64,000 nucleotides of DNA from positions 620,001 to 684,000 of the forward strand of contig CAVONS010000008.1 of NCBI GenBank assembly GCA_963697345.1. Reading direction: 5' to 3'. Shown piece by piece: positions 30,313 to 38,249 of this stretch. Below the pieces are notes generated by a model. That model ran no database searches, was not told where the DNA came from, and saw nothing but the letters and a program-made list of their open reading frames with translations. Every line of letters starts with the position of its first letter. Positions within the stretch are counted from its first letter, which is position 1. This DNA is from Prado023 sp963697345 (GTDB lineage: Bacteria > Actinomycetota > Actinomycetes > S36-B12 > CAIYMF01). The position numbers and the translations under genes were made by a program.

Positions 30313-30495
30313 ATGAGCGACAGCAACGGCGCGGCAGCTGGTGGGGGAGCGATCTACGGGCTGGGCATGTTCGGCGCGTGGGTGTACTTCTGGCAGCAGG
30401 CTGACGGCTTCTGGGAGTACGTGCTGGCGGTGCTGCAGGGCTTCGTGTGGCCCGCCTTCATGGTCTACGAGCTGTTCGGCGCGCTGGGCGGCTGA
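30313..30495 (+). CDS. Small conserved membrane protein
   Basis: A 60-residue protein, MSDSNGAAAGGGAIYGLG then one or two hydrophobic segments rich in Trp, Phe and Tyr (YFWQQADGFWEYVLAVLQ, FVWPAFMVYELFGALGG). Small proteins of this pattern are widespread in actinobacteria and other bacteria but have no assigned function. The ATG at 30313 has GTGGGG six bases upstream; a GTG at 30301 would add four residues. It follows acnA by 62 bases and may be co-transcribed. Confidence 0.7.
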   Translation: MSDSNGAAAGGGAIYGLGMFGAWVYFWQQADGFWEYVLAVLQGFVWPAFMVYELFGALGG

Positions 30496-30499
30496 GTCT

Positions 30500-30525
30500 C
30501 CCCTGACGGGCGCCTGCGGCAGGGG
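30500..30525. terminator. Possible terminator between convergent genes
   Basis: CCCCTG (30500-30505) and CAGGGG (30520-30525) form a six-base stem around a G/C-rich loop between the small membrane protein and the convergent 122-residue gene. No T tract. Confidence 0.35.
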
Positions 30526-30535
30526 CGGCGACGAC

Positions 30536-30904
30536 CTACATCTTGGGACGCCAGCGCTTGCCCTGCAGGGCCTCCTCGACGAGCCCGGCCTCCCGGAGCT
30601 GGGCCGCCAGGTGGGCGCCCTCCCTGCTCAGGGCCGCAAGGACCTCCTCGATGGCCTCCGGGGGCACACGTCCGGCGAGGTCCCGACGAGCGCCGGCGTA
30701 GGCCGTGCGAGCCGCCGTCAGGGAGGCTTCGGCGTGCACGTGGGCCAGCCGGGCCAGCACGACCGGATAGCGCCGCAGCACGGCGTGGGCGCGGTAGTCC
30801 GCAGGGCACAGGTCCAGCAACCACGCGACGACCCGGTCGTCGAACTCGGGCGATTCTGGATCCGGCACCGCACGCGGCCAACCGGGGGGCACAGTCACGA
30901 CCAC
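30536..30904 (-). CDS. Conserved hypothetical protein
   Basis: A 122-residue soluble, largely helical protein beginning MVVTVPPGWPRAVPDPESPEF. It contains LDLCPADYRAHAVLRRYPVVLARLAHVHAEAS and a basic C-terminal GKRWRPKM. Such proteins are found near dxs in actinobacteria; no domain with known function recognised. Starts at GTG 30904; a GTG two codons later is equally possible. It is divergent from dxs over 80 bases. Confidence 0.6.
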   Translation of the reverse strand: MVVTVPPGWPRAVPDPESPEFDDRVVAWLLDLCPADYRAHAVLRRYPVVLARLAHVHAEASLTAARTAYAGARRDLAGRVPPEAIEEVLAALSREGAHLAAQLREAGLVEEALQGKRWRPKM

Positions 30905-30947
30905 AGCCTAGGGTCGCGTCGCCGATGTGCCGAGCGCAGATCACTCC

Positions 30948-30953
30948 TAGACT
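30948..30953 (+). promoter_or_regulatory. -10 box of dxs
   Basis: TAGACT predicts a start near 30960 with a 25-base leader that contains GAGGAGG before the GTG at 30985. Confidence 0.45.
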
Positions 30954-30984
30954 GTGCTGACGACCATGCGACGAGGAGGCTGCC

Positions 30985-32859
30985 GTGGGTGTGCTGGAGG
31001 GCATCGACTCACCCGCGGACCTGCGCGCCCTGAGCCCGGGGCAGCTTGATGAGCTCGCCGAGGAGATCCGGGGGTTCCTCGTCGAGAAGGTCAGCAGGAC
31101 CGGCGGGCATCTGGGGCCCAACCTCGGCGTCGTGGAGCTGACGCTGGCGCTGCACCGCGTGTTCGACTCGCCCAACGATGTGCTCCTCTGGGACACCGGG
31201 CACCAGTCCTACGTGCACAAGATCGTCACCGGGCGCCGGGATGACTTCGACCACCTGCGTCAGGCCGGCGGGCTCTCCGGCTATCCGTCGCGCTCCGAGA
31301 GCGTCCACGACGTGATCGAGAACTCGCACGCGTCCACCGCGCTGTCCTACGCCGATGGGATCGCCAAGGGCTTCGAGCAGGCGGGCACGCTCGGAACTCG
31401 GCACGTGGTGGCCGTGGTCGGTGACGGATCGTTGACCGGTGGGATGTCCTGGGAGGCGCTGAACAACATCGCGGACTCGCGCCGGCAGGTGATCATCGTC
31501 GTCAATGACAACGAGCGGTCCTACGCCCCGACCATCGGTGGCCTGGCGCGGCACCTGGACACGCTGCGCACGACCCGAGGCTACGAGCGCTTCCTCGACT
31601 GGGGCAAGGAGATCCTGAGTCATACGCCGGTGCTGGGCGCACCGCTGTACGAGGCGCTGCACGGCGTGAAGCGTGGAGTGAAGGACGTGGTGGCCCCCCA
31701 AGGGATGTTCGAGGACCTCGGCCTGAAGTACCTGGGGCCGGTCGATGGCCATGATCGCGCGTCCCTGGAGTCCGTGCTGGGAGCAGCGCAGCGCTACGAC
31801 GGGCCCGTGATCGTCCATGCCATCACCCAGAAGGGCCGCGGCTACCCGCCCGCGGAGAACGACGAGGCCGACCGGTTCCATGGTGTGGGCGTCATCGATC
31901 CGGAGACCGGCATCCCCATCTCCAACGGCGGACCGACCTGGACCGGCGCGTTCGCCGAGGAGCTGGTGAGCATCGGTCATGAGCGTTCGGACGTCGTCGC
32001 GATCACGGCCGCGATGCTCAGCCCCACGGGCCTGGATCGGTTCGCCGCCGAGTTCCCGGACCGCACCTACGACGTCGGCATCGCCGAGCAGCACGCCCTC
32101 ACCTCGGCCGCCGGGCTCGCGTTTGCGGGGCTGCATCCGGTGGTTGCCGTCTACGCGACCTTCCTGAACCGGGCCTTCGACCAGGTGCTCATGGATGTGG
32201 CGATGCACCGGGCGGGTGTGACCGTCGTGCTCGACCGGGCGGGCGTGACCGGGGATGACGGCGCCTCGCACAACGGCATGTGGGACCTGTCCATGCTCGC
32301 CCTCGTGCCCGGGATCCGGGTTGCCGCACCGCGCGACGAGCAGAGCCTGCGGCAGGCACTGCGCGAGGCCGTGGCCGTCTCGGATGCTCCGACGGTGGTG
32401 CGGTTCCCCAAGGGGCGCATGGTCGAGCCGTTGCCCGTGGTCTCGTCGAGCGCAGGATGCGACCTGCTGCACGACGACGAGGAGCCGCGGGTCCTCATCG
32501 TGGGGATCGGCAGCATGGCCGGGCCGGCCCGTGAGGCGGCCGCGAAGCTGTCGGCCGAGGGCATCGGCGTCGTCGTTGCCAGCCCCTTGTGGGTGACCCC
32601 GCTTCCCCTGGCACTGGTGGACCTGGCTGTGCAGGTGGGCCGCGTGGTCACCATCGAGGACAACGGCCTCGTGGGAGGGGTGGGTGCGACGTTGGTCTCC
32701 GCCCTTGCTGATCGTGGAGCCCAGATCCCCGTGTCCCGGCTCGGCATCCCGCAGGAGTTCCTCGACCACGCCGGGCGCCCGGCCATCCTGGAGCGTCTGG
32801 GCCTGACCGCGCAGGGGTGCGCGGAGGCTGCCCGGCACCTGCTCACCGAGTCTGGCTGA
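30985..32859 (+). CDS. dxs: 1-deoxy-D-xylulose-5-phosphate synthase
   Basis: A 624-residue thiamine-diphosphate enzyme, full length. HQSYVHKI near 72, the ThDP/Mg site GDGSLTGGMSWEALNNI near 150-166, the pyrimidine-domain glutamate in GIAEQHA near 368 and the transketolase C-terminal domain are present. It condenses pyruvate and glyceraldehyde 3-phosphate to start the MEP isoprenoid pathway. GTG start with GAGGAGG upstream. It is followed six bases later by the GGDEF/EAL gene. Confidence 0.97.
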   Translation: MGVLEGIDSPADLRALSPGQLDELAEEIRGFLVEKVSRTGGHLGPNLGVVELTLALHRVFDSPNDVLLWDTGHQSYVHKIVTGRRDDFDHLRQAGGLSGYPSRSESVHDVIENSHASTALSYADGIAKGFEQAGTLGTRHVVAVVGDGSLTGGMSWEALNNIADSRRQVIIVVNDNERSYAPTIGGLARHLDTLRTTRGYERFLDWGKEILSHTPVLGAPLYEALHGVKRGVKDVVAPQGMFEDLGLKYLGPVDGHDRASLESVLGAAQRYDGPVIVHAITQKGRGYPPAENDEADRFHGVGVIDPETGIPISNGGPTWTGAFAEELVSIGHERSDVVAITAAMLSPTGLDRFAAEFPDRTYDVGIAEQHALTSAAGLAFAGLHPVVAVYATFLNRAFDQVLMDVAMHRAGVTVVLDRAGVTGDDGASHNGMWDLSMLALVPGIRVAAPRDEQSLRQALREAVAVSDAPTVVRFPKGRMVEPLPVVSSSAGCDLLHDDEEPRVLIVGIGSMAGPAREAAAKLSAEGIGVVVASPLWVTPLPLALVDLAVQVGRVVTIEDNGLVGGVGATLVSALADRGAQIPVSRLGIPQEFLDHAGRPAILERLGLTAQGCAEAARHLLTESG

Positions 32860-32864
32860 TCCAC

Positions 32865-34619
32865 GTGGTGGGGGGCTCTGGCCCGTCGGGGCGCGAGGAC
32901 GCTGGGGGATCTGACGCCGAGCTCCTGCGTGACGTCTTCGAGCTGTCGCCTGCGGCGATCCTGCGCGTGGCCTACGTCGACGAACGACTCGGCGCGGTGA
33001 TCGATGCCAACCCCGCAGCTGGACGCCTGCTCGCAGTGCCCAGCGACGAGCTCCGCGGTCGGCTGCTGTCCGAGCTCCTCCCGGCGGTGGCGGAGCGCGG
33101 CCGCACCGAGCCGGGCGCGGCCCAGTCTGCCGTCGCGATGCCTGGTGGGGACGGCACCGTGCGCTGGATCGCTGTGTCGACCACGCCCCTGCCGGCCCCG
33201 GCGCCGGGCGATGACCCGCGTGCGCTGGTCATCCTGCACGACGTCACCGAGCAGTGGAGCGCCCGCGACCAGCTGGACCGCAAGGCGCGCCACGATCCAC
33301 TCACGGGCCTGATCAACCGCGGCGAGCTGCTCCACCGGCTGGGGTCGGTCGATCCGGCGTCCGGGGGGCCACTCGTGGGAGTCATCTACCTTGACCTCGA
33401 CGGGTTCAAGATGGTCAACGACACCAGGGGTCATCAGGTGGGCGATGAGCTGCTGGTCGCCGTGGCCCGCAGGATCCGGGCCGTGCTGCGGCCCGAGGAC
33501 TCCCTGGCGCGGATCGGCGGGGACGAGTTCGTGATCCTGTCCTCATCGGTTGTTGACTCACAGGACATCACGGCTGTCGCCGAACGTGTGCGGTCCACCC
33601 TCGACGAGCCGGTCAGTGTCGACGGACGGGCCCACCGCATCAGCATGAGTGTCGGTATCGCCCTGGCTCCGGCACGGCAGCTCGACCCTGACAACCTGCT
33701 GCGGCAGGCCGACATGGCCATGTACCGCGCGAAGGACGCAGGTCGGAACACCGTGCGCGTGCACTCGGTGGAGATGGACGAGGAGCTCGCCACCGCCGAG
33801 CTGATCCGGGAGGCGCTCGGCGTTGCGCTGGCGGTCGATCCGGCCGACCGGGGGGCACCTGACGCTGGGCTCGTGCTGCACTTCCAGCCGATCGTGGAGA
33901 TCGCAAGCGGCCAGCTGGCCTACGTCGAGGCGCTGACGCGGCTGAGTCTGTCCGACGGCACGCTGGTCTACCCCTCCGAGTTCCTGCCCGTTGCGGCTCG
34001 CGCGGGTCTCAACGGCGCGCTCAGCGAGCGGGTGCTTCGGGAGGCGCTCCAGCAACGTGCACGATGGCGGGCCGCAGGCGTCGATGTCCCGGTGGGGCTG
34101 AACCTGGCACGGGGTCAGGTCTACTCCGCCTCCTTCGCCGGCGACGCCCTTCGCCTCATCTCCGAGCAGGGCGACACCCCCCGCGGCGTGGTCTTCGAGA
34201 TGGGGGAGTTCGGGCTGCTGGAACCCACCGGCCCGGCACAGCTGACCCTGCGAAGGCTGCGGCAGTCCGGGATCGGCCTGGCGATCGACCACTTCGGGAC
34301 GGGCTACTCGTCGCTGGGGGCACTTCGCTTCCTCGGACCACACCGCGTGAAGATCGACCGATCCTTCGTCGCCAGCGTCACCGACAGCCCGGCGGACCGT
34401 GCGATCGTCGCCGCGGCTGCCTCCGCCGCGCACGCCCTGGGTCAACGCGTGGTCGCCGAGGGCGTCGAGACCCCTGAGCAGCTCGAGGCGCTGTCCGCAC
34501 TCGGGTGCGACGAGGCACAGGGATTCCTGGTGGCCCACGTCCTTCCCGCCGACGAGCTGGATCTGGCGTCGACGTCCTGGGCCGCGGGAACGCTGGCGCG
34601 CAGCGTGGCCGGCCAGTAG
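32865..34619 (+). CDS. PAS-GGDEF-EAL cyclic-di-GMP protein
   Basis: A 584-residue soluble protein. Residues 20-145 form a PAS-like sensor, 150-310 a GGDEF domain with intact IGGDEF and an I-site RPED five residues before it, and 330-575 an EAL domain. In the EAL domain EAL, the Asn of LNLARGQ, the Glu of FEMGE, VKIDRSF, AEGVET and the Gln of EAQGF are kept, but the DDFGTG motif is DHFGTG, so one of the two metal-binding aspartates is His. Diguanylate cyclase activity is likely; phosphodiesterase activity is doubtful or altered. No membrane segment. Adjacent GTG codons at 32865 and 32868 are the only early starts after the dxs stop. Confidence 0.85.
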   Translation: MVGGSGPSGREDAGGSDAELLRDVFELSPAAILRVAYVDERLGAVIDANPAAGRLLAVPSDELRGRLLSELLPAVAERGRTEPGAAQSAVAMPGGDGTVRWIAVSTTPLPAPAPGDDPRALVILHDVTEQWSARDQLDRKARHDPLTGLINRGELLHRLGSVDPASGGPLVGVIYLDLDGFKMVNDTRGHQVGDELLVAVARRIRAVLRPEDSLARIGGDEFVILSSSVVDSQDITAVAERVRSTLDEPVSVDGRAHRISMSVGIALAPARQLDPDNLLRQADMAMYRAKDAGRNTVRVHSVEMDEELATAELIREALGVALAVDPADRGAPDAGLVLHFQPIVEIASGQLAYVEALTRLSLSDGTLVYPSEFLPVAARAGLNGALSERVLREALQQRARWRAAGVDVPVGLNLARGQVYSASFAGDALRLISEQGDTPRGVVFEMGEFGLLEPTGPAQLTLRRLRQSGIGLAIDHFGTGYSSLGALRFLGPHRVKIDRSFVASVTDSPADRAIVAAAASAAHALGQRVVAEGVETPEQLEALSALGCDEAQGFLVAHVLPADELDLASTSWAAGTLARSVAGQ

Positions 34620-34637
34620 GTCAGCCGACGCCAGCTC

Positions 34638-35888
34638 TCACGGGCTGTCCGGGGGCCAGATGGCGTCCTCGAGGATCTGCGCGGTCAGTTCCACCTGCCA
34701 TGGACGGGCTCCTGCGTCCAGCAGCCGCGGGGCCACCGAGCCCGGCTCCTGTGGTGGCTCCCACATCAGCCGGCGGACCAGGTCGGGGGTGACCATGTTC
34801 TCGACGGGCAGCGACAGTTCCTCGGCCCGCTCCTGCAGTGCGCTGCGGGCGCGGTCGAGCCGGGCGGCTGCGGCAGGGTCGCGCTGGGCCCATGCGCGGG
34901 GAGGGGGTGGGCCCTCGCCCCGGGTGGCGTGGGGAGGGAGCTCGGCCTCCGGCAGCGCCCATGCCTCGCGCAGGGCAGTCACCCAAACCTTCTGGTAGCG
35001 CGAGGCCCCCCGACCGTGGAAGTCCTTGAGCGCACGCAGGCCCGCCGCATCGCGCACCTGTGCCACCGCGACAGCCGCTATCGATGAGTCGGGCAGCAGC
35101 CGGCCAGGTGCGGTGTCCATGTCCTGGGCCAGGCCCTCGCGGGCGAACCAGAGGTACTCCACGAGCGCGAGGCCGCGCCGTGACCGGATCTTGTGGATCC
35201 CGGAGGTGCGCCGCCATGGATCCACCCGGGGCGCGGGCGGTGGGGCGTCGCGCACAGCGGCGAACTCCTGCTCAGCCCAGCCCAGCTTGCCGCCCTCCTC
35301 GAGGCGGGCCAGGAGGACCTCGCGCAGCTCGATGAGCACCTCGACGTCGAGGGCTGCGTACTCCAGCCAGGCCTCGGGCAGTGGACGACGTGACCAGTCG
35401 GCGGCTCCGTGCCCCTTTGCCAGCGACATCCCCAGCACCTCGGCCACCATCGGGCCCAGCCCCACTCGTGCCATGCCCAGCAGGCGCCCGGCCAGCTCCG
35501 TGTCGAACAGGGACGTGGGCGCCAGACCCAGCTCTGCGAGGCAGGGCAGGTCCTGGCTGGCCGCGTGCAGGATCCATTCCGGGCCCCGCAGCGCCTCGGA
35601 CAGTCCAGGCAGCCCCGGGATGGCGCGCGGATCGATCAGGGCCGAACCGGCGCCCTCCCGACGGATCTGGATCAGGTAGGCGCTCTGCCCGTAGCGGTAG
35701 CCCGACGCTCGCTCGGTGTCGACCGCGACCGGACCGGTGCCGGCGGCCAACAGGGCCACGTAGTCGGCCAGCCCCTCGTCGGTCTCGATGAGCTCGGGAA
35801 GGCCATCACGCAGGGTCAGCGCAGGGAGTGGCGGTGGCTCCTCCGGCGCGACCGGGGTTGGCTCGGAGACGGCCGGGGAGTCAGACAC
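34638..35888 (-). CDS. HRDC-domain ribonuclease D family protein
   Basis: A 416-residue protein. Residues 35-215 are a DEDD 3'-5' exonuclease domain (VAVDTERASGYRYG, ILHAASQDLPCL, LFDTELAGRLLG, YAALDVEVLIEL), and 235-310 an HRDC domain (RRTSGIHKIRSRRGLALVEYLW). The domain pairing is that of RNase D, a tRNA 3'-end processing exonuclease. GTG at 35888 is favoured because a TACCGT box lies seven bases upstream; a GTG at 35897 would add three residues. The neighbourhood with DUF3000 and hemE is conserved in actinobacteria. Confidence 0.87.
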   Translation of the reverse strand: MSDSPAVSEPTPVAPEEPPPLPALTLRDGLPELIETDEGLADYVALLAAGTGPVAVDTERASGYRYGQSAYLIQIRREGAGSALIDPRAIPGLPGLSEALRGPEWILHAASQDLPCLAELGLAPTSLFDTELAGRLLGMARVGLGPMVAEVLGMSLAKGHGAADWSRRPLPEAWLEYAALDVEVLIELREVLLARLEEGGKLGWAEQEFAAVRDAPPPAPRVDPWRRTSGIHKIRSRRGLALVEYLWFAREGLAQDMDTAPGRLLPDSSIAAVAVAQVRDAAGLRALKDFHGRGASRYQKVWVTALREAWALPEAELPPHATRGEGPPPPRAWAQRDPAAAARLDRARSALQERAEELSLPVENMVTPDLVRRLMWEPPQEPGSVAPRLLDAGARPWQVELTAQILEDAIWPPDSP

Positions 35889-35895
35889 ACGCGTC

Positions 35896-35901
35896 ACGGT
35901 A
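35896..35901 (-). promoter_or_regulatory. -10 box of leaderless RNase D gene
   Basis: Reading the minus strand, TACCGT lies seven bases before the GTG at 35888. Confidence 0.4.
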
Positions 35902-35999
35902 CCCGGGGCCCGATCCAGTGGCGCACCCGGCGCGCAGGGCGCTCGGCCACGCAGTCAGGCCGAGACCCGGCCCCCTTCGGGCCGGAGCGTCGCGGACCC

Positions 36000-36605
36000 T
36001 CAGGCCACCACGCCGTGCCGGAAGCCGATGGCCACCATCTCGGCCCTGTCACCAGTGCCCAGCTTGCGCCCGATGCGAGCCAGGTGGCTCTTGACCGTCA
36101 GGGCCGACAGGCACAGGTCCTCGCCGATCTGGCGGTTCGTGTGTCCCTCGGCGACCTTCTGCAGCACCTGGACCTCACGTGCTGACATGGCGTCCACGCC
36201 ATCGTCGCCCGCTGCGCCCAACGGGCCGAGCGCCTGCGCGCCGGCGAGGCGGGTCGGCGGAACGATGGCCGATCGCGCGCCGCAGCCGATGGCCTGTCGG
36301 ACCAGCTCGGACTTGGTGCTCACGACCACGACTCGACGCCAGCCGATCGCGCGCAGCGCCCGCAGTTCCTCGCGGATCTGCGGGCCGGCGGCCTCGATGA
36401 CGCACAGGTCGTGCTGCCCCGAGGGGCTGGGGATCTGTCCGCCGCGGGCCGTGGCCGCACGATGGACCGACGATGCCCCGAGGGAGCGCAGCCGCGGCGT
36501 CAACCCGGTGATGTGGGCGGCATCGATGCCCACGGTGAGCGCGGCGAACCGCCCTCGTGGCAGCGGGATGATCGGGACAGCTGTGCTCTGGGCGACGGTG
36601 ATCAT
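36000..36605 (-). CDS. LuxR-type response-regulator-like transcription factor
   Basis: A 201-residue DNA-binding protein. Residues 135-197 are a LuxR/NarL helix-turn-helix (MSAREVQVLQKVAEGHTNRQ, then IGEDLCLSALTVKSHLARIG). The N-terminal 120 residues have a receiver-like alternation of strands and helices but lack the aspartate quartet and phospho-acceptor of a real receiver, so control is probably not by a histidine kinase. An ATG with GGAGGTGCC ends at 36605. A regulator at this position beside DUF3000 and RNase D is conserved in actinobacteria. Confidence 0.82.
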   Translation of the reverse strand: MITVAQSTAVPIIPLPRGRFAALTVGIDAAHITGLTPRLRSLGASSVHRAATARGGQIPSPSGQHDLCVIEAAGPQIREELRALRAIGWRRVVVVSTKSELVRQAIGCGARSAIVPPTRLAGAQALGPLGAAGDDGVDAMSAREVQVLQKVAEGHTNRQIGEDLCLSALTVKSHLARIGRKLGTGDRAEMVAIGFRHGVVA

Positions 36606-36747
36606 GGCACCTCCAGCGGCGCATTGCGTCAGGCAGTTGCAGCACCTATCGGACGTGCACGCCAAGCCCCTTGAGTGCCGTCCCCCTAACGAGTGACAGC
36701 GATCGGGCCGGATCGTCAGCCCCGAGGCCCGTCGGCCCGGTGGCCGG

Positions 36748-37317
36748 TCAGCTGCGCGGCCGAGGCAGCTGCGCGACTCCAGGAGGCAGCGGCATGAGCC
36801 CGGCTGCCTGCCCCAGCACCTCAGCCCAGGCATGCGCATGCGCCGCGAGATGTGGACCGTCCGGTGTCCAGGAGGCCCGGATCTCGATCTGCCCCTCCAG
36901 TGGGCGCTCCGAGATCTCGCCGAAGGACTCCGACGTCACGCGTGTCACCGTTCCCGAGATCTGCGTGTTGCCTGCACCTTGGGTCTCCAGCGCCTCGATG
37001 AGCCAGCTCCAGCCGACCTCAGCGAGCAGCGGGTCCGCGGCCATCTCGGGTTCGAGGGTCGCCTTGATGAAGGCCACGATCCGGAAGGTCCCGCCCCAGG
37101 ACTCCTGACCCTCCGGGTCATGCAGGACCACGAGGCGGCCGTTGCCGAGATCCTCATCATCGATGACCACCTCGGCCGTCAGGGCGATCGCGTAGGGGGC
37201 AAGGCGCTGCGGTGCAGGCGCCTCCTCGAGCAGGACCTCAGGCCGGAGCTTGAGCTCACGCAGGGACGTCAGCGCGGTCCGGAAGTCCGCGGCCTCATCG
37301 CCGACGATCGCGTTCAT
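36748..37317 (-). CDS. DUF3000 family protein
   Basis: A 189-residue soluble protein of the actinobacterial DUF3000 family (FRTALTSLRELKLRPEVLLE, PYAIALTAEVVIDDEDLGNG, GRLVVLHDPEGQESWGG). The family sits in the hemE/RNase D region but no function is known. The ATG at 37317 matches the family start; a G-rich ribosome site is not strong. Divergent from the DMT transporter gene. Confidence 0.85.
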   Translation of the reverse strand: MNAIVGDEAADFRTALTSLRELKLRPEVLLEEAPAPQRLAPYAIALTAEVVIDDEDLGNGRLVVLHDPEGQESWGGTFRIVAFIKATLEPEMAADPLLAEVGWSWLIEALETQGAGNTQISGTVTRVTSESFGEISERPLEGQIEIRASWTPDGPHLAAHAHAWAEVLGQAAGLMPLPPGVAQLPRPRS

Positions 37318-37377
37318 GGATCGCAGGCTACGCCCTGAAACCTCCGATCGGAGGGAGGTCGGCGCCGGCGCAGGCTG

Positions 37378-37383
37378 TAGCCT
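37378..37383 (+). promoter_or_regulatory. -10 box of near-leaderless DMT gene
   Basis: TAGCCT lies eight bases before the GTG at 37392; no ribosome site. Confidence 0.45.
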
Positions 37384-37391
37384 CACGCCTC

Positions 37392-38219
37392 GTGGCTGCC
37401 CTGCTCGCACTCCTGTCCAGTGCCATGTGGGGCAGTGCCGACTACCTGGGTGGGCGGCTCTCACGGCGCAGGCACGTCCTGGTGGTCCTGGGCGGGACGC
37501 AGGCCGTGGGCCTGATCACCATGCTGATCGCGGCCACACTGACCCGGTCATGGGGCGCCCCCACCACCTATGCACCCTGGGCGGTCCTGGCCAGCCTCTC
37601 AGGGGCCACAGGGCTGGCCCTGTACTACCGAGCGCTGGCGATCGGCACGATGGGGGTCGTCTCCCCGATCGCCGCACTGGGTGTGCTGGTACCCCTGACC
37701 GCGGGGCTGGCCCAGGGCGAGCAGCCAACACCCCTGCAGGCTGCCGGGATCGTGCTGGCCCTCGTGGGTGTGGTCGCAGCCAGCGGTCCTGAGGTGCATG
37801 GCGACGCAGGGTGGGAACCGGTCCTGCTGGCCGGAGGCGCCGCCGTGTTCCTGGGAACGTCGCTGCTGGCCATCGCCCGAGGCAGCGAGTACAGCACCGT
37901 CATGACGATGACCACCATGCGCGCCGTCACCGTCGGCGTCCTTCTCCTCCTGGCACTGGCCCTGCGGCACCGGGTCTCGATCACCGCTGGCGAGGTACCG
38001 GGCTTCGTCGCCGTGGGCCTGCTGGACGTGGGCGCCAACCTCGCCTTCGGGCTGGCCTCCACCCTCGGGCTGCTGTCCCTGGTCAGCGTGTTCGGCTCGC
38101 TGTATCCGGTTGCCACGATCCTGTTGGCGCGCTGGTTCGACCACGAGCGCCTGCGCCCGGTCCAGGTGACCGGTGTGGTCCTGGCCCTCACCGGTGTGGC
38201 GGCGATCGCGGCCGGCTGA
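37392..38219 (+). CDS. EamA/DMT-superfamily transporter
   Basis: A 275-residue protein with ten predicted transmembrane helices in two EamA repeats (about residues 1-135 and 145-275). Substrate may be a metabolite or drug; the family cannot be resolved further. The first helix starts at residue 1, MAALLALLSSAMWGSADYLG, consistent with the GTG start. It converges on the 689-residue reductase gene 30 bases away. Confidence 0.82.
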   Translation: MAALLALLSSAMWGSADYLGGRLSRRRHVLVVLGGTQAVGLITMLIAATLTRSWGAPTTYAPWAVLASLSGATGLALYYRALAIGTMGVVSPIAALGVLVPLTAGLAQGEQPTPLQAAGIVLALVGVVAASGPEVHGDAGWEPVLLAGGAAVFLGTSLLAIARGSEYSTVMTMTTMRAVTVGVLLLLALALRHRVSITAGEVPGFVAVGLLDVGANLAFGLASTLGLLSLVSVFGSLYPVATILLARWFDHERLRPVQVTGVVLALTGVAAIAAG

Positions 38220-38249
38220 TCGCCGCCCCTGGTGACGCCCGGGGTCCGG

